Source: Synaphobranchus kaupii
Lineage: Eukaryota; Chordata; Actinopteri; Anguilliformes; Synaphobranchidae
Assembly (NCBI GenBank): GCA_029718625.1
Contig: CM056377.1
Coordinates: 109,652,266 to 109,716,265, forward strand
DNA: 64,000 nt
Direction of reading: 5' to 3'
Positions 44,477 through 56,383 of the stretch are shown here, one piece after another. Each line of letters starts with the position of its first letter. Position 1 is the stretch's first letter. The translations under genes were made by a program, and so were the position numbers. Below the pieces are notes generated by a model. The model made no database searches, had not been told where the DNA came from, and saw nothing but the letters and a program-made list of their open reading frames with translations.

Positions 44477-45487
44477 TATCATTCAGTTTGTTTGTTATTG
44501 CTGTAGTTAATGGTTACACGGGGACATTTTGGGACTCTGGCTTTCTGATCATGAGACTGGGCCCCCAGCGGAGTCATTCAGAATTAACACTCCTGATCAA
44601 ATCTATCTGTATTTATTGATGGTTTCAAGGAAATTAACCAATCAATTGCATGGGTGCCCTAAAGCCATCTACCAACTGGGATCATATAAAGAAATAATAA
44701 CGTCATTTCAATCTACCTATTTGTGCATTTGATGTATTTTACCGAAGCAATTTAGGCAATTACTATTTTGCATCATTTAGCTACCGTACATATGTAATAT
44801 CTGAGACAAAGCGTCCAATAAAACAGCCTACATCTCATTTTCTGTGCAAAAACAAGCTCTGAAACAAAATAGCCTATAGCCTACAGTAGGCCTACAGAAC
44901 AATCCGTTAAGCACACTGACACGTGATACAGCTGTTATCGTATCTCATCCCCCATCTCTTCCTCGCGTCCTCCGTTGGATGGAGCTAAGGAGCAAGGAAA
45001 GGATGCAAGGAGTGAAAGTAAGTAATTGGAATGAACCCAAGATGTCTAAAGGTAAATTTGATTTTTGACATGTTTTCAACATAAATTTGTCAATTTAGCT
45101 CAGGTTTTACCAAGATATAGCCTGGCAGTGAATGCAGTGCAGTGAATAACAAGCAAATCAAAACTTTATAAAAATAAAACCCACGATCAAATGAATGTGA
45201 TTTTATGTGACACTTACGGCATGAGTAGGCTTAGTGCTTGTAAGCATAGTTATGATAATTTCAGCCCTGACAAACATCTGTAACTCCCGGCAGAAACAGA
45301 GACATCCACTGGAACAATTCATGATAAACCGCCAGCTCGTTCAGTAACAATAACCTATACCCAAAAAAATACCATAAAAACGGCAACATTTCTTTTCACC
45401 GTTTTCTTACATTATAATCATTCCAAACACGCAAAACTCTCATTTAAATATGACTTTTTGCGGCTAGAGTAATTTACATAATGACTC
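44477..45487. other. No gene recognised
   Basis: Spacer. At about 44940-45046 there is a weak resemblance to the GGGTGC-type MITE (right end AATTGGAATGAACCC), too degraded to call. Confidence 0.35.
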
Positions 45488-45490
45488 TTA

Positions 45491-45577
45491 GCCCTGACTA
45501 GTGTGAAGCGTGTGCAAATACTTTGGCTGCGCCTGCAAAATAACACCCCATATTTGGGATCTTAGTAAGTCAACACC
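45491..45577 (-). mobile_element. Short Harbinger-type MITE
   Basis: An 87-bp block flanked by TTA (45488-45490 and 45578-45580), a target size fitting Harbinger elements. On the minus strand it reads GGTGTTGACTTACTAAGATC, then GGGGTGTTATTTTGC and GCAGCCAAAG. The same series occurs in plus orientation at 59259-59345. Terminal repeats are only partly preserved. Confidence 0.6.
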
Positions 45578-45886
45578 TTAGTGGGTGCCAAAACTTTTAT
45601 CACACACAAAACTAATAACACAACCAATGATTGGTGCAAAACAAATACCATGACCAATCATTTGCGTTCAAAGATTTTCCACCTACTGAAGTTTAAGAAA
45701 AAATCAAATCAAAGCACTCCGGAAATCAAGGGGCAGTTTCTACACATTTGCAGTAAAATATTGTTATGTCATCTCCTTAAGGCTCAGAATTATTTGAAAA
45801 ACTTAAAGGACTTTGCAGTAAAACAATGGCAAATAAAATAATTAGATTTATTACCTTATTACCACGGGGGTTATGTGTTTACCCCT

Positions 45887-46215
45887 TTCTGTCTGTCTGT
45901 CTGTCTGTCTGTCTGTTATGAAAGGTTATGAACGGATATAAAAAAGCTTGGTAATGGGGCAAGGATGAACAATTTTTCTGATTGCCCAAACAAGGGTGGG
46001 CATAGCAGTGGGCATGGCTTTTCACAAAAAGGCATATAACTTTCAAACGTATTAATGTAAGACCACTAAACTTTCTGGAAAGATTGGATGGAGGCAAGGG
46101 AGTACTTTTCATTTTTCACAGCAATTAGCCAAAGTGGGGTGTGGCGATAGGCTTGGCTTCTCACAAAAAGGCGACTTCTGAACGGAGTCATGTACCACCA
46201 TTAAACTTTGTGTGC
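45887..46215 (+). repeat. CTGT microsatellite and direct-repeat block
   Basis: Seven CTGT units (about 45889-45917) precede a segment in which the phrase GGC(A/T)TGGCTT(T/C)TCACAAAAAG occurs twice, near 46011 and 46150, about 139 bp apart. It looks like a degenerate dispersed repeat; non-coding. Confidence 0.6.
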
Positions 46216-46356
46216 ATATTTCCCAATTTGTGATAGTTATGACAATGCATGAATCTCCTGATGTGAAGAGCATAGAAGAAATTATTAACTTTTGGTGAAT
46301 ATCTGACACATGGAACTGGCATACGTATCTTGAATTGCATAGTGTTGGTGGATGTA

Positions 46357-47488
46357 GACGGGTGACAAATTAACGGAAAAACCAACATAAAGTGTCTTAG
46401 TAAGGTGTTTGGCCACCACGAGCTGCCAGAACAGCTTCAGGGCGTCTTGGCGTAGATTCTACCAGTCTTCTGTGGCCCCTAGGAGCGCTACGCCCCCATA
46501 CAGGTAAGTGTTTAGACTACGCCACTCTAAATTATAAGGGTGGGAGACCCGGGTAAGGCAAAAGGCAGAAAATATCCCGCACAGATGAAATCAAGGAGAC
46601 GCAAGATGGAAGCTGTTACAAGAAAATATACAATCTCTTTATTTGGATTTTTCACAGGGGAGGCGTTCTTTAAAATGACACGGAATCTGATCGAGGGCAA
46701 CGGGCTACCACACACACACACACACACAATAAGATGGGCTTGACTCGGGTATCAGGCACAGAATAGTTAAAGTTGTACTCTAATTATAACATCACATGGG
46801 TAAATAACAAAGTAGCAGAGGAATAGAGCAACGTCAAATCTCCCAAAACACAGTGCAATAGTTCAATCGAGGGCTAAATAGATAATCACACTAGCGATCA
46901 ACAATACACAATACACTCCACCGCACACCTAATTAAGAATGGACAGGCCATTAAAAGTTATACAAAAGGAAGGTTCACCCTAGATATGTACAGTGATCAC
47001 TGCAATCAGTTAGTAAAAGTGATTATTGCACACAAGTCAAATAGCCTATATATTAAAAGTCAAATAGCCTATATATTAAATAAACTTTGCTCTCGCCGAG
47101 AACTATTGCACATGGCCCGAAGGTTTGATCACAAAGGGGAGTTAAGGATCTGGATCTGGAGGTTGCCAAGAGAACAATATTGCACATTACTCATTCCTTA
47201 AAATCCTAATAGATTAAGATTGCACAATGCACACTCATTAGACTACCGATAACATACCAAGATTGCACTTTGCCCTATTGCTAGACTATCTATACATATA
47301 TTAAGATTGCAATGACCCATAAAATGGAATCTCTACAATATATTCACAACGTGTCCATTAATCGGGAGTATAGCATAAAAATACATCAAACCATATAATA
47401 AGGCACTTTAAATAATTGTATATATAAATTGTCATAACAGAGCCACCCCTTACTGTAGGGGTTTTTCCTTTAATTTGTCACCCATCTG
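46357..47488 (-). mobile_element. Tc1-like derivative with replaced middle
   Basis: The ends match the element at 62771-63348: left GACGGGTGACAAATTAACGG from 46357 and right TTTAATTTGTCACCCATCTG to 47488, both next to TA. Left homology ends near 46470 and right homology starts near 47434. The transposase-coding middle is missing and an LTR-like block lies in its place. Confidence 0.8.
46471..47434 (-). mobile_element. LTR-like block inside the Tc1 derivative
   Basis: On the minus strand the 964-bp block starts TGACAATTTATATATAC, has an AATAAAG poly(A)-type signal near 46640, and ends GCTCCTAGGGGCCACA. TG...CA ends plus the poly(A) signal in the last fifth suggest a solo LTR. It has a CA microsatellite (46711-46729) and a 22-bp direct repeat AGTCAAATAGCCTATATATT (47036 and 47059). 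There is no target duplication because the flanks come from different parts of the Tc1 element. Confidence 0.42.
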
Positions 47489-50276
47489 TATGTGCTCCTC
47501 TGAGTGCCATCTTCTAGTTTTGGGCTGTTTTCAATATGCAAATTTGAAACAAATAAGTTGTGTTAAAAATGCTCAGTTGATGTATTGATTTACTGCCAAT
47601 GTTTTGTTTCCATTAGACCAGCATGTTTAGAGGGCATTCTACTGGCTCTTCCCATGAAAGGCTTATGTTCAAACGAAGGGCAAACTCATCATTTAAATAA
47701 CGCAGTTGCAAGGCACCTCAGCAAATCTCCCGCCACTTTTTCTATGCAAAAATGGATGAATGCGCTTCAAATTATTGTCAGATGTGTGTTTATTATGCAC
47801 CAATCAATAATGGGACATTTTCAAGGGACATGATAATGGTTGAATAAATATCCTTTTGCACTTACACCAACAGTAGGTACTGGTTAAAATGTACAAGCCA
47901 CTAAGATAATGAAGGCTAAAAACACAAGACTTAATTTTACCAAGGAGCACTGTAAATAATATGTGCTTGAATGGGACTAGGCAGAGGATAGTAGATGACA
48001 TCAGTTCAGAAGCAAGGAATGTAAGGAAGGGCATGTAAATGCCATCCCATCAATTAATATTGAGATGCATCACCACATTCCACAGAAACACACTTACAAA
48101 AGGCTGTCATGCAGTCAGATCACAATGACTGTTCCTGATCCTCGCACCAACATATGTAAGCTATATAACCAGGGAAACAAACAAGAACGAAAAAACCCAA
48201 CAAAATCAATATCAAATGCTAAACGCTACATCCACAAAAAATATGTTTACGAAAATATGACAAACTTGATTTCTCTTTCAATCCACTTGTGCTCAACTGT
48301 GTGGCGTGTGTATATACAAAACGTTTCTCTCTGACGCAATCTTTTTCCCAAGTCCCTACCTCAAAAAGATGTGGATTTTTTTTTCTATTTCCTAAAATGT
48401 AAGGATGAGACGTTTGTTGAACAGTCCGTGGAACCTAGTTTCCCCGCCAATAAATAACGAATATAAAATTTAAGATTGAAACAGAATGAAGAAACAGAAT
48501 AATTTTTGTCCTCGGAACAATCGTGAAGGAAAAAATCAAAGCGGATTCAATATTTCCCTAGAATTTTTTTCAGGCCTGGTTATACGCACCGAAAAACTCC
48601 AAAACAGATGTGGCACATGGCATGGCATATTGGTGTGGTTGGCTTCAGTCAGATGATGCAGCAGGCAGTCTACAATTTATATTTACATTCAAATGTTTGT
48701 TCACTGTATATTCAAGACTTAAAACAAAATTATCACAAGGAGAGGGTGACTTAATACACTGCATTTATTGAACAAAATAAGTGTTGTTCCCTATGTCATA
48801 GTATAATTAAGACTCCACAGAGTTACAAACTTCAGTGAAAAAGAATATTTTTTCAGAACATTCAATAAAAATATATTAGATCGAAGATTAAAGAGCCAGG
48901 GAGTTGTTGGGTCATTTATTTCTTATGCATTGCTATTGGAGGAAAAACATGGGGACACCTGGCATTACTTTGCTGCTTTGCCAAGGTTTTATACACCACC
49001 ATGTGCATTAAAATTAGCAATCCTCTGACCATTGCGAAATATTAGCACATCATAAACACAGTGTGTGTGATTCAGTGCTTCACTTTATCTTCCTTGGCTT
49101 GGAGATTGATTTCACCATAACATGATATGGATATTTTGCTACAAGCAGTACCATGCTCATGTTAGCTATAAGTTCTCGTAATAACTTGCCATACGTTGCA
49201 TAATGGGCAATCGTCTTTGGGTACGCTAACTTGTTCAAACCAATCAATCACAACATTGATAGCTAACATTTGCAAGCTAGATATGAGAGGCAGTATCCAT
49301 TTAGGCATTAAAGGTAGTTTGCTAGTTGGTTTTTAAATAGAGTTGATAGAGCAATAATATTAAATCAATTTACAATATGTAAAATACACCAATAAAATAA
49401 AAAAATATATTAATACTGTTGGATTATGGAGGTAACTTTATGTTCAACCAAATCAATACAATGATCATGAACATGTAAGGTTAGGTTGTTGTATTGACAG
49501 TGCAAACAAGAGACAAATACAGTTACATCACGGTTCTACAAAAATAAATGAACTCTCACACTCTCAATACACTTGCAATCTCGCTCCACAGTAACAGCAA
49601 GGGACTCTAAATGGCCTTAACTGCAGTGGCACTCTCATTGCGTCAAGTTTCCCAGGCAACAACACAGAGGTTGACTCACATTAAGGAACAGTGCTGAGAA
49701 GAGGCTTCTAAGGGCAAAGGAACATTGTTTGCCGAATGTATAGCTATTGTGCATTATTTTTGGCATCTAAAAAAAAAGGATTTTGTGGGCCAGGCAGGGG
49801 TTTTCTTTAGCCTGGCGGCTAGCCAGGACTGTACAATTATCGAGGAGACACTGGGGTTATATAAAAGCTTTGTGTCACTTGCTTTTGAGCCCATACCTTG
49901 AATCTTACTTAAAAGGCTGGTGCTGCTTGAATAATTCAATTGGCACTTATAAACAGTGCAGATACAATAACCCAAGACGTTATATATCATTCTTTTCTAT
50001 GTTATGATTTTTCCACTGCACGTGCTGTACCTTGGCTATTTGTAACTCCCCTTCTATTAACTTTATAACAGCTTGTTATAAATATAAATAAACTGCCAAA
50101 TGTCTCACATAACCCTTCACTTGGCAACCAAAGAGAAAGATAAAATCGCTATGAAACCTTTTAGTGACACCTGTCTTGATATTATGTTGATATTTTACAA
50201 ATGTTGTGAACTGTTAAAATAAAAGCTTTACAGACATGTTTGAATCATGCTGACTGTGACACATTTTTGTAACCAA
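47489..50276. other. No gene recognised
   Basis: AT-rich spacer with unsupported short open frames (47585-47833, 48065-48334, 49754-50007 on both strands). The only cross-match is the 30-bp block at 49371-49400. Confidence 0.4.
49371..49400 (+). repeat. 30-bp block shared with 38170-38199
   Basis: Identical to the block beside the IS630-like transposase remnant; here no transposase sequence is nearby. It may be the end of a non-autonomous relative. Confidence 0.55.
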
Positions 50277-50680
50277 TTAAAATCCTTCTGAGTATTTATA
50301 TGAGTACTTAGGAGTATTACGAGGTAGGTCCTGTCTTGACCACTGTGGAAAGTTTGTTCTACCATTGGCAGGCCAATAGAGACAGGCATCATGACTGAGA
50401 GGAGTGACTATGGAGGGAGGGCAGCCAGTCACCCAGAGGGTGTGGTGCAAAATGATCTGACCAGGGTGTAGCGTTTGAATATACTGTAGATTGGAGGTAT
50501 GGTGAAGCTGTTCAATTAACTGCCCTGTAGGGTAGTACCAAGGTTTTAAACTTGAAGGGAACAGGAGCATGCAGCCAATGAAGTGAGATGTGGAGAGGTG
50601 TGACATAACATTATTGGGAAGATTGTAGATACACTGCCTTCTGTATTAGCAATAGTCCAGGCATGAAAATTGTCCAGGAT
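50277..50680 (-). pseudogene. LINE RT C-terminal fragment
   Basis: The 109-residue minus frame (50277-50606) aligns in order with the C-terminal thumb region of fish L2-like LINE proteins: YNLPN-VMSHL-TSHFIGC (usual form LPKFSHVTPLLRSLHWLP), LQYIQTLHPGQIIL, and PANGRTNFPQWSR (usual WWNELP). Upstream on the same strand, near 50650-50675, lies CLDYC, the phrase that normally precedes it. It is a decayed fragment with no tail. Confidence 0.68.
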
Positions 50681-50689
50681 ACTTCTATT

Positions 50690-51184
50690 TATACTTCTAT
50701 CTAATCCTACTGGACATTTTCTGCAGCTTTCGACACCACAGACTATCAGCTCCTCCTCTGCACTTTCACTACACTTTTCTCAGACACTTGAATGGATTTA
50801 ATCCTAAACCTGGAAGGTCCTTTTGGATTTCCTGGGATGGTGGTTTATGTGCGTTCCTATGGGTATCCCTCAAGGCTCCATACTTGCACCCACCTCTTTT
50901 CCCTTTAATTATTCTCCTTCCATGGTTTCTCATAGCTCTTCTCTGCTGCTTTGTCTGACACAGGTTTCCCATCTGTGCATCTTAGCTTGCTTGAATAACG
51001 TATCGTCTGGACAGACTGTTGACTAAAGCTCAATCTGGCTAAAAGTGAAATGTTTTTTATATGCCCTACCTGACGGATGTGATGGGGAGGGTGCACTTTT
51101 TTTTTTTTTGCATGAGGTAAAGTGCATTACTGCATTTAACGTATGAAATGTGCTATATAAATAAAGTTGATTGATTGATTGATT
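50690..51184 (+). mobile_element. L2-like LINE 3' fragment with TTGA tail
   Basis: Plus strand. WTFSAAFDTTDYQLLL gives RT motif A; frames then drift through the region that normally has PQGS-LGP (VSLKAPYLHPPLF) and reach a phrase like LNLAKSEMFF just before 51060. Next come a T12 run and the 3' end GTGCTATATAAATAAAGTTG followed by GATT repeats (51166-51184), a usual L2-type tail. The thumb domain that should lie between 51060 and the tail is missing. Confidence 0.75.
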
Positions 51185-52729
51185 GAGGACAGCAGTCTTA
51201 GTGGAGCAACCAGCCCTGAAGCCCTGGAAGGGGTCAAGAGGTTCTTTTGTGAGAGAATATTTAGATAATTGGTTAGATGCTGCATGTTAAAGTGATTTAA
51301 GAAACCAAGAAATTATTAACTGATGACAAAATTACTGTTTTGCAATGGCCGTCAGTCAGTCTGCACATTTGAAACTGACCAAAACTGTGTGGTTTTAATT
51401 GAGAAGGGCATAGACCAAATAATATGCAGGAAAGATTCTGTTTGGCATAATGGCGAAAGGCCATTGCTCCATACTCCAAGCAACCTCTGGAACATAGAAT
51501 GGTAGGGAACATTGTTTCAAGAAGTTGCTAAACATTACAAATTATAATATATAATTGAGAAACTTTGCTTTGCTTACAAAGTCCTCTCATAAAGATATAT
51601 GGATATCAAAGAGCAAAAGTAAATAACTCAGAGAGGTTTTCCTGTTCAGAAATGAATGATAAGCATCTGCAGTTTGATGGCAGTTGCATTTTATGTTGCT
51701 GGCTCCTGAATTTTCAGATGTACTGTATGTGCTATGCCTCAGTGTAACTGTATTGTTACTTATGAATACCTTACAAATACACACTACTGCTGAAGCTTGT
51801 CCCCGCTAGACCTCTTTGATCAAACACATTGCCTACAGCATTTGGCTTCCCTGTCCCACCCCCTCCTGTCCCTCCCTCAACGTCTGGCAAGCAAGGCATT
51901 ACGTGTACTGTCTGTTGAGTTTTTCATTGGACTAAAAGTCAAGATAAAAGTTATTGTCTTTCAATTATTCCAAAAATGAGAAGTATTTTCACAATAAACG
52001 TCAACAAGGCTAATATACAGAATACACTATATACCATAGGGATTCTTCTTGTTGTACTCAGTTCATCTTGTACTCAGTTTAAGCTTGTAAAAGCAACGAT
52101 GATAAATAAAAATGTACTTCCAGTTGACACTTCAAAAATATCCAAATAATATCCAAAGTCAATTACGGGATCAATTTTGTTCAATGCTGAACAATCCTTT
52201 GTTGAACTTCAGAACTTTAAAATGAGAAAATGAGACCAATTAATGCAATTAGAGTGACAAGATCAGCGATATACAGGGTATAGCATATTGGTGTGTCCTA
52301 CATTAAGGTCTGTCAGTTGTAATTAAATTCAATTATTCAGTTTTGAATATTATTAATGGGCTCCAGGTTACATTTTATTATACAGTGTAAGCTATATTTA
52401 GTAGAAAACACCCTATCAAGCTATTTTTATAATAGTTCAGCTCTGTGTTGCTAGGAGATAGGCTGCTAGAGTATGAGGAGCTACCAGAATTAGCATAATC
52501 TGAGTCTGGGATGTCCATCATAGTACAGAGACCCACATTTTAAAAATGTCTAATCAAACAATTTACTGAAATTTTTACACCAGAACTCTTGAGTCAGGCT
52601 GATTACATCAAATGTACAGTCCAACACATGCTCTGCTTTTTATGCCATGCATTCTGAGGAATCTTTAATGTTCTCATTGTAAATCAAATGTACTATTTGA
52701 TAAAAGTGTGTAGCAGCTCCTGGGGGATT
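51185..52729. other. No gene recognised
   Basis: AT-rich spacer. Open frames at 51297-51512, 51565-51747 and 51797-51979 are short and show no domain. Confidence 0.4.
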
Positions 52730-53530
52730 CTGTGTGTAGCAGCTCCTTCCTTGTCAGATTGTGATGGCAATCCTGGTAAATTTTGGAAAACTGTTAAGGC
52801 GCTAAATAATGTATGGGTCTCTCCTCTACCAAATCATCTTATTTATGATTCTAAAATTGTATCAGATAAAGAGCAAATATGAAATGTGTTTAATGAACGT
52901 TTCATGTCTTCTGGTAATCTATTTGAAAGAAAATCTCTGCCCTGCAACACTCACACACCCAGTATGGAAAAGTGTATCGGGTTGAATTTGTCACTGAGGT
53001 TTTTCACGTACATGAGGTACTTCATGAGTTAATGACCATTGATCAAAAAAAAAAAGCTACTGGTGCTGATTCTCTTGATCCAAGATTGCTTTTTCTGGCA
53101 GCTCCCATTTTGCTATTACCGTTGACTCACATTTTTAACCTGACTATTGCTGGGGGAAGTATCCCTAAAGTTTGGAAAGTAGCTCACGTCTCTCCTTTAT
53201 TTAAAAGCGGAGAGGTTAGTGACCCGAATAACTACCGCCAAATCTCCAAACTTCCTTGCTTAGCCAAAATTTTAGAAAGATTGGTGAATAAACAAGTTTT
53301 TTTCTTATTTATCTAGAAATAGTATTTTAAACTCATATCAGTCTGGTTTTAGATACCATAATTTATACTTCAGCACCCTCAGTTGATAAAGGCTGCCTTT
53401 CATGCCATTCAAAATGCTCTATTAGATCTAAACCTGTGCTTAACCCAACTAAGACAAACTATATGCTCTTCAGCAGATCAAAAATGAAACATCTTAAAAA
53501 TTTTAATTTGTATACTATGGATGGTCTTGA
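52730..53530 (+). pseudogene. LINE polyprotein with RT core deleted
   Basis: Plus strand. NPGKFWKTVKALNN, KATGADSLDPRLLFLAAPIL, HIFNLTIAGGSIPKVWKVAHVS and NNYRQISKLPCLAKILERLV are the successive N-terminal RT landmarks of a fish LINE (usual forms STGADGLDP, IPKVWK, NNYRPISKLS). A stop at about 53314 is followed by a frame-shifted SYQSGFRY; then the sequence jumps to LNL-LN-TKTNYMLFSRSKMK (C-terminal palm). Motif A and the FADD box are absent, consistent with a deletion of about 300 bp. An A11 run at 53045-53055 lies in frame. It ends near 53530 without a tail. Confidence 0.82.
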
Positions 53531-54828
53531 AAGTAAAATGTAACACAAAGTGCTTCACACAAAGTGCGTTCCTATGGGGTGTGATGGTGTTATCTGAACT
53601 GGATAAAGTGCATGCGCTTAGGAGGAGAAACATGCGAGAGAGGACACTGAATGTGCAAGTTAAGTTTGTGGATGGGTGAGCAGATCTACCTTTTGTTTTA
53701 AATAACATTAGTATGGGCCAGGTTGACAGGGGCCTTAGATTGTCGAGTGGAAATTTAAAAAAGCTCTCAAGCTGAAAATGCAATTATCAGACAGATTTCA
53801 GCCCTCTAGGTAAAGAAATAATGCTATGATATGCAAGTCATTTCCAGTTAGCTAGAGGACTCATATTATTTTCAAATTTTAATTGTACGAGTAATGGGTA
53901 AAAAATTAAAATGTTTTTTTGCAAATCTGGCAGAAAAGCTTACCATATTATAGAGGAAAGTTAATTTATTAACTTTTGGAATATTCCAATTAATGTCTGG
54001 AGCCCACAATCACAAATTACAGTATATGCAACTTAAATAAACTAAATGGGAATGATGTCAAATTGGCTTCAATCATAAAAAATTTTAAAAATGAAATTAA
54101 AATTAAAAACTCATCAAAGCCATCTCTTTGCTGATAATTGATGCTGCCCTCTCCCACTTTCCACTGTACTGCCAGCTACTGTACGTTGGCATGGGTCACA
54201 GATGTCTCCTCGTATAAAGACAAATAATATATGGAACAATGCAATGACATTATATGATGACATAAAACAGGGCACAATCAATTGAGCTTTCTGACATATA
54301 CTGTACCATCTAGCCAAAGAGAACACGGTGCTGATGAGTAAGTCACTTTCTCCCATTTTTCTCAGTTCTGTTTAAACACCCCCCCATACATTCACTCAAA
54401 ATGATGCCAAATCAATGTCGACAATATTCACTGTCAGTTTACTGCAACCTACTGGGCCTGACCAAAAAAAGCACAAACAAAGCAGCTAGTGCAAGCAGCT
54501 ACTGTACAGCATTTTGGATAAATCATTATTTTTAGAAATGTGATAAATCAATTTTATGAAAGTTCTAATGCGTTTTTAGCACACTTCTGGGGCAACAAAC
54601 TCTCAAGTACCACTGCATATCATTGCAGGTGAGTCCAAATGATCATACAGTGATCAAGCACTGTTTTAGCTGTACAGGGTAAATTGTCTAGGATTTTGTG
54701 TTAACAAATGAGCAAAGATATTGTGCCAATTGCAATTACCCTCTCTCACAAAAACCAGAAGTACCCTCTGAATCTCTGCTGTTGCACATGATGATTAGAA
54801 ACACCATTTCTCTGGTGCTATCTATGTA
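53531..54828. other. No gene recognised
   Basis: AT-rich spacer; open frames at 53478-53783 and 54114-54356 (minus) have no recognised domain. Confidence 0.4.
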
Positions 54829-55358
54829 CACTGCCTGGCCAAAAAAAAGTTGTGCACTCTAATATTTCGTTGGACCGCCTTTTGCTTTGATTATGGCGCA
54901 TATTCATCATGGCATTGTTTTGACAACCTTATGCAACGTCATAACATTTATTTCCATCCAGATTTGCATAATTTTTTGGCCAAGATCTTGTATTGACGAC
55001 GGGAGAGTCGAGCCACTCTGTAAAGTCTTCTCCAGCACATCCCAAAGACTTTCAATGGGGTTAAGGTCAGGACTCTGGTGGCCAATTCATGTGTTCCTCA
55101 TGCTCCCTGAACCACTCTTTCACAATTCGAGCCTGATGAATCTTGGCATTGTCATCCTGGAATATGCCCATTGATTGGATAACCTGGTCATTCAGTACAT
55201 TCAGGTACTCAGCTGACATTTTATTGCTGCATAACGTTGTTGAGCCTAGACCTGACCAATTTAAGCAACCCCAGATCATAACACTGCCTCCAGAGGCTTG
55301 TACAGTGGGCACTATGCATGACGGGTGCAATGGCAACTTTTTTTTTGGCCAGGCAGTG
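54829..55358 (-). mobile_element. Tc1-like deletion derivative, 530 bp
   Basis: Flanked by TA (54827-54828 and 55359-55360). Terminal inverted repeats of about 25 bp start CACTGCCTGGCCAAAAAAAA. The family differs from the one at 10.9 kb and the one at 62.8 kb. The interior keeps the C-terminal two-thirds of a transposase on the minus strand; the DNA-binding half and first catalytic Asp have been deleted, so it can only be moved in trans. Confidence 0.92.
54880..55320 (-). pseudogene. Tc1 transposase C-terminal fragment
   Basis: The minus frame from 55320 reads [18 protein letters not shown], then [32 protein letters not shown] (second catalytic Asp), and continues beyond the first stop-free part ([13 protein letters not shown], with the catalytic Glu) towards 54890, ending with KGGPTKY-like residues. 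The first catalytic Asp (SDE motif) and the paired DNA-binding domains are absent. Confidence 0.85.
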
Positions 55359-55918
55359 TATATTAATAGACAGTGGAGCACATTAATTTATGGTGTCTTA
55401 TCAAACAATAAACTACTGAACCCAAACGTCTGATTTCTCAATTGAATGCAATTAGTTGAACAATATGTATAGTTACTCTATTATACAAACATATATCATA
55501 ATAGAGCCATAGCCCAAAATCCATCTTTACATATATTGCTTGCATAATGCAACATTTTAACGATTCAGCTCTAATCATGCAAATTTGCTCTCTTTAAAGC
55601 AATGTTTATGTGGATGTCTCCTTTTAAAGACAACTGTTTAGAGCTTTGAGTAACATCACTTTTTATAGACTACTTTCTCTAAAAATGTGGCACAGGGAAA
55701 TTTAAAAGAAACTGGTTAAATATTTTAGCATCTATATAAAAATAAACAGCACAGGGGAATCTGAATAAAACAAAATGCAAAAATATACCACTGCACAAGT
55801 TGCAGGGTATTCTTTGAAGTATAAACTCAGTTCAATGCTAAGGGAAAGAGAAATATTTAGAGACATTTTGATTATTGTAGTTTTTTTTTTACATTTACTG
55901 TATTTTTATCTCACATAC
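55359..55918. other. No gene recognised
   Basis: AT-rich spacer between the Tc1 derivative and the MITE. Confidence 0.4.
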
Positions 55919-56195
55919 AATTGAAGACCCTGGTGCTAAAAGTACTGCATGTATGTATATTTTGAGAAAATCTAATCCGATAAATCCATAAAATCAGCCA
56001 TTAAAAGTTTTGCTGTTTTTATGCATTGCTTAGGCACCTTTTTTGTTAACAATATTTACTCCCCCAATATTTACTCCCCCAATATTTACCCCCAATATGT
56101 ATAGGGTGGACTTAGCTAAACAAATACAACATGTTGCTCAACTTGAATTGTCTAAAAATGTGACTTCAGTACTTTTAGCACCAGGGTCTTCGATT
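55919..56195. mobile_element. Inverted-repeat MITE, copy 2 (277 bp)
   Basis: Reverse-complement orientation relative to 4697-4949, similar along the entire length. Right terminal repeat is intact; the left one diverges after AAAAGTACTG. It has an internal amplification, AATATTTACTCCCCC repeated about three times (56053-56095), which copy 1 lacks. Confidence 0.85.
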
Positions 56196-56383
56196 GTGCT
56201 CTCTTTAGAAAAGGCCTTTTAATCTAATGGAGCTTTTTCTCACGCACTAATCAAACACCATGTAAACGGGAAATAGGATTTCTCATTGTAAAGGTCCAAA
56301 GAGTTTCAGTACATCCTTTATGGTCACAGATCATTCTAGATGAGTCTAACTGTGCAACCTGCTTGTTAAAATAGCATCCGTCC

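Noticed and set aside
44940..45046. Further copy of the GGGTGC-type MITE
   Set aside because: Only the right end resembles it (AATTGGAATGAACCC) and the left end is not recognisable.
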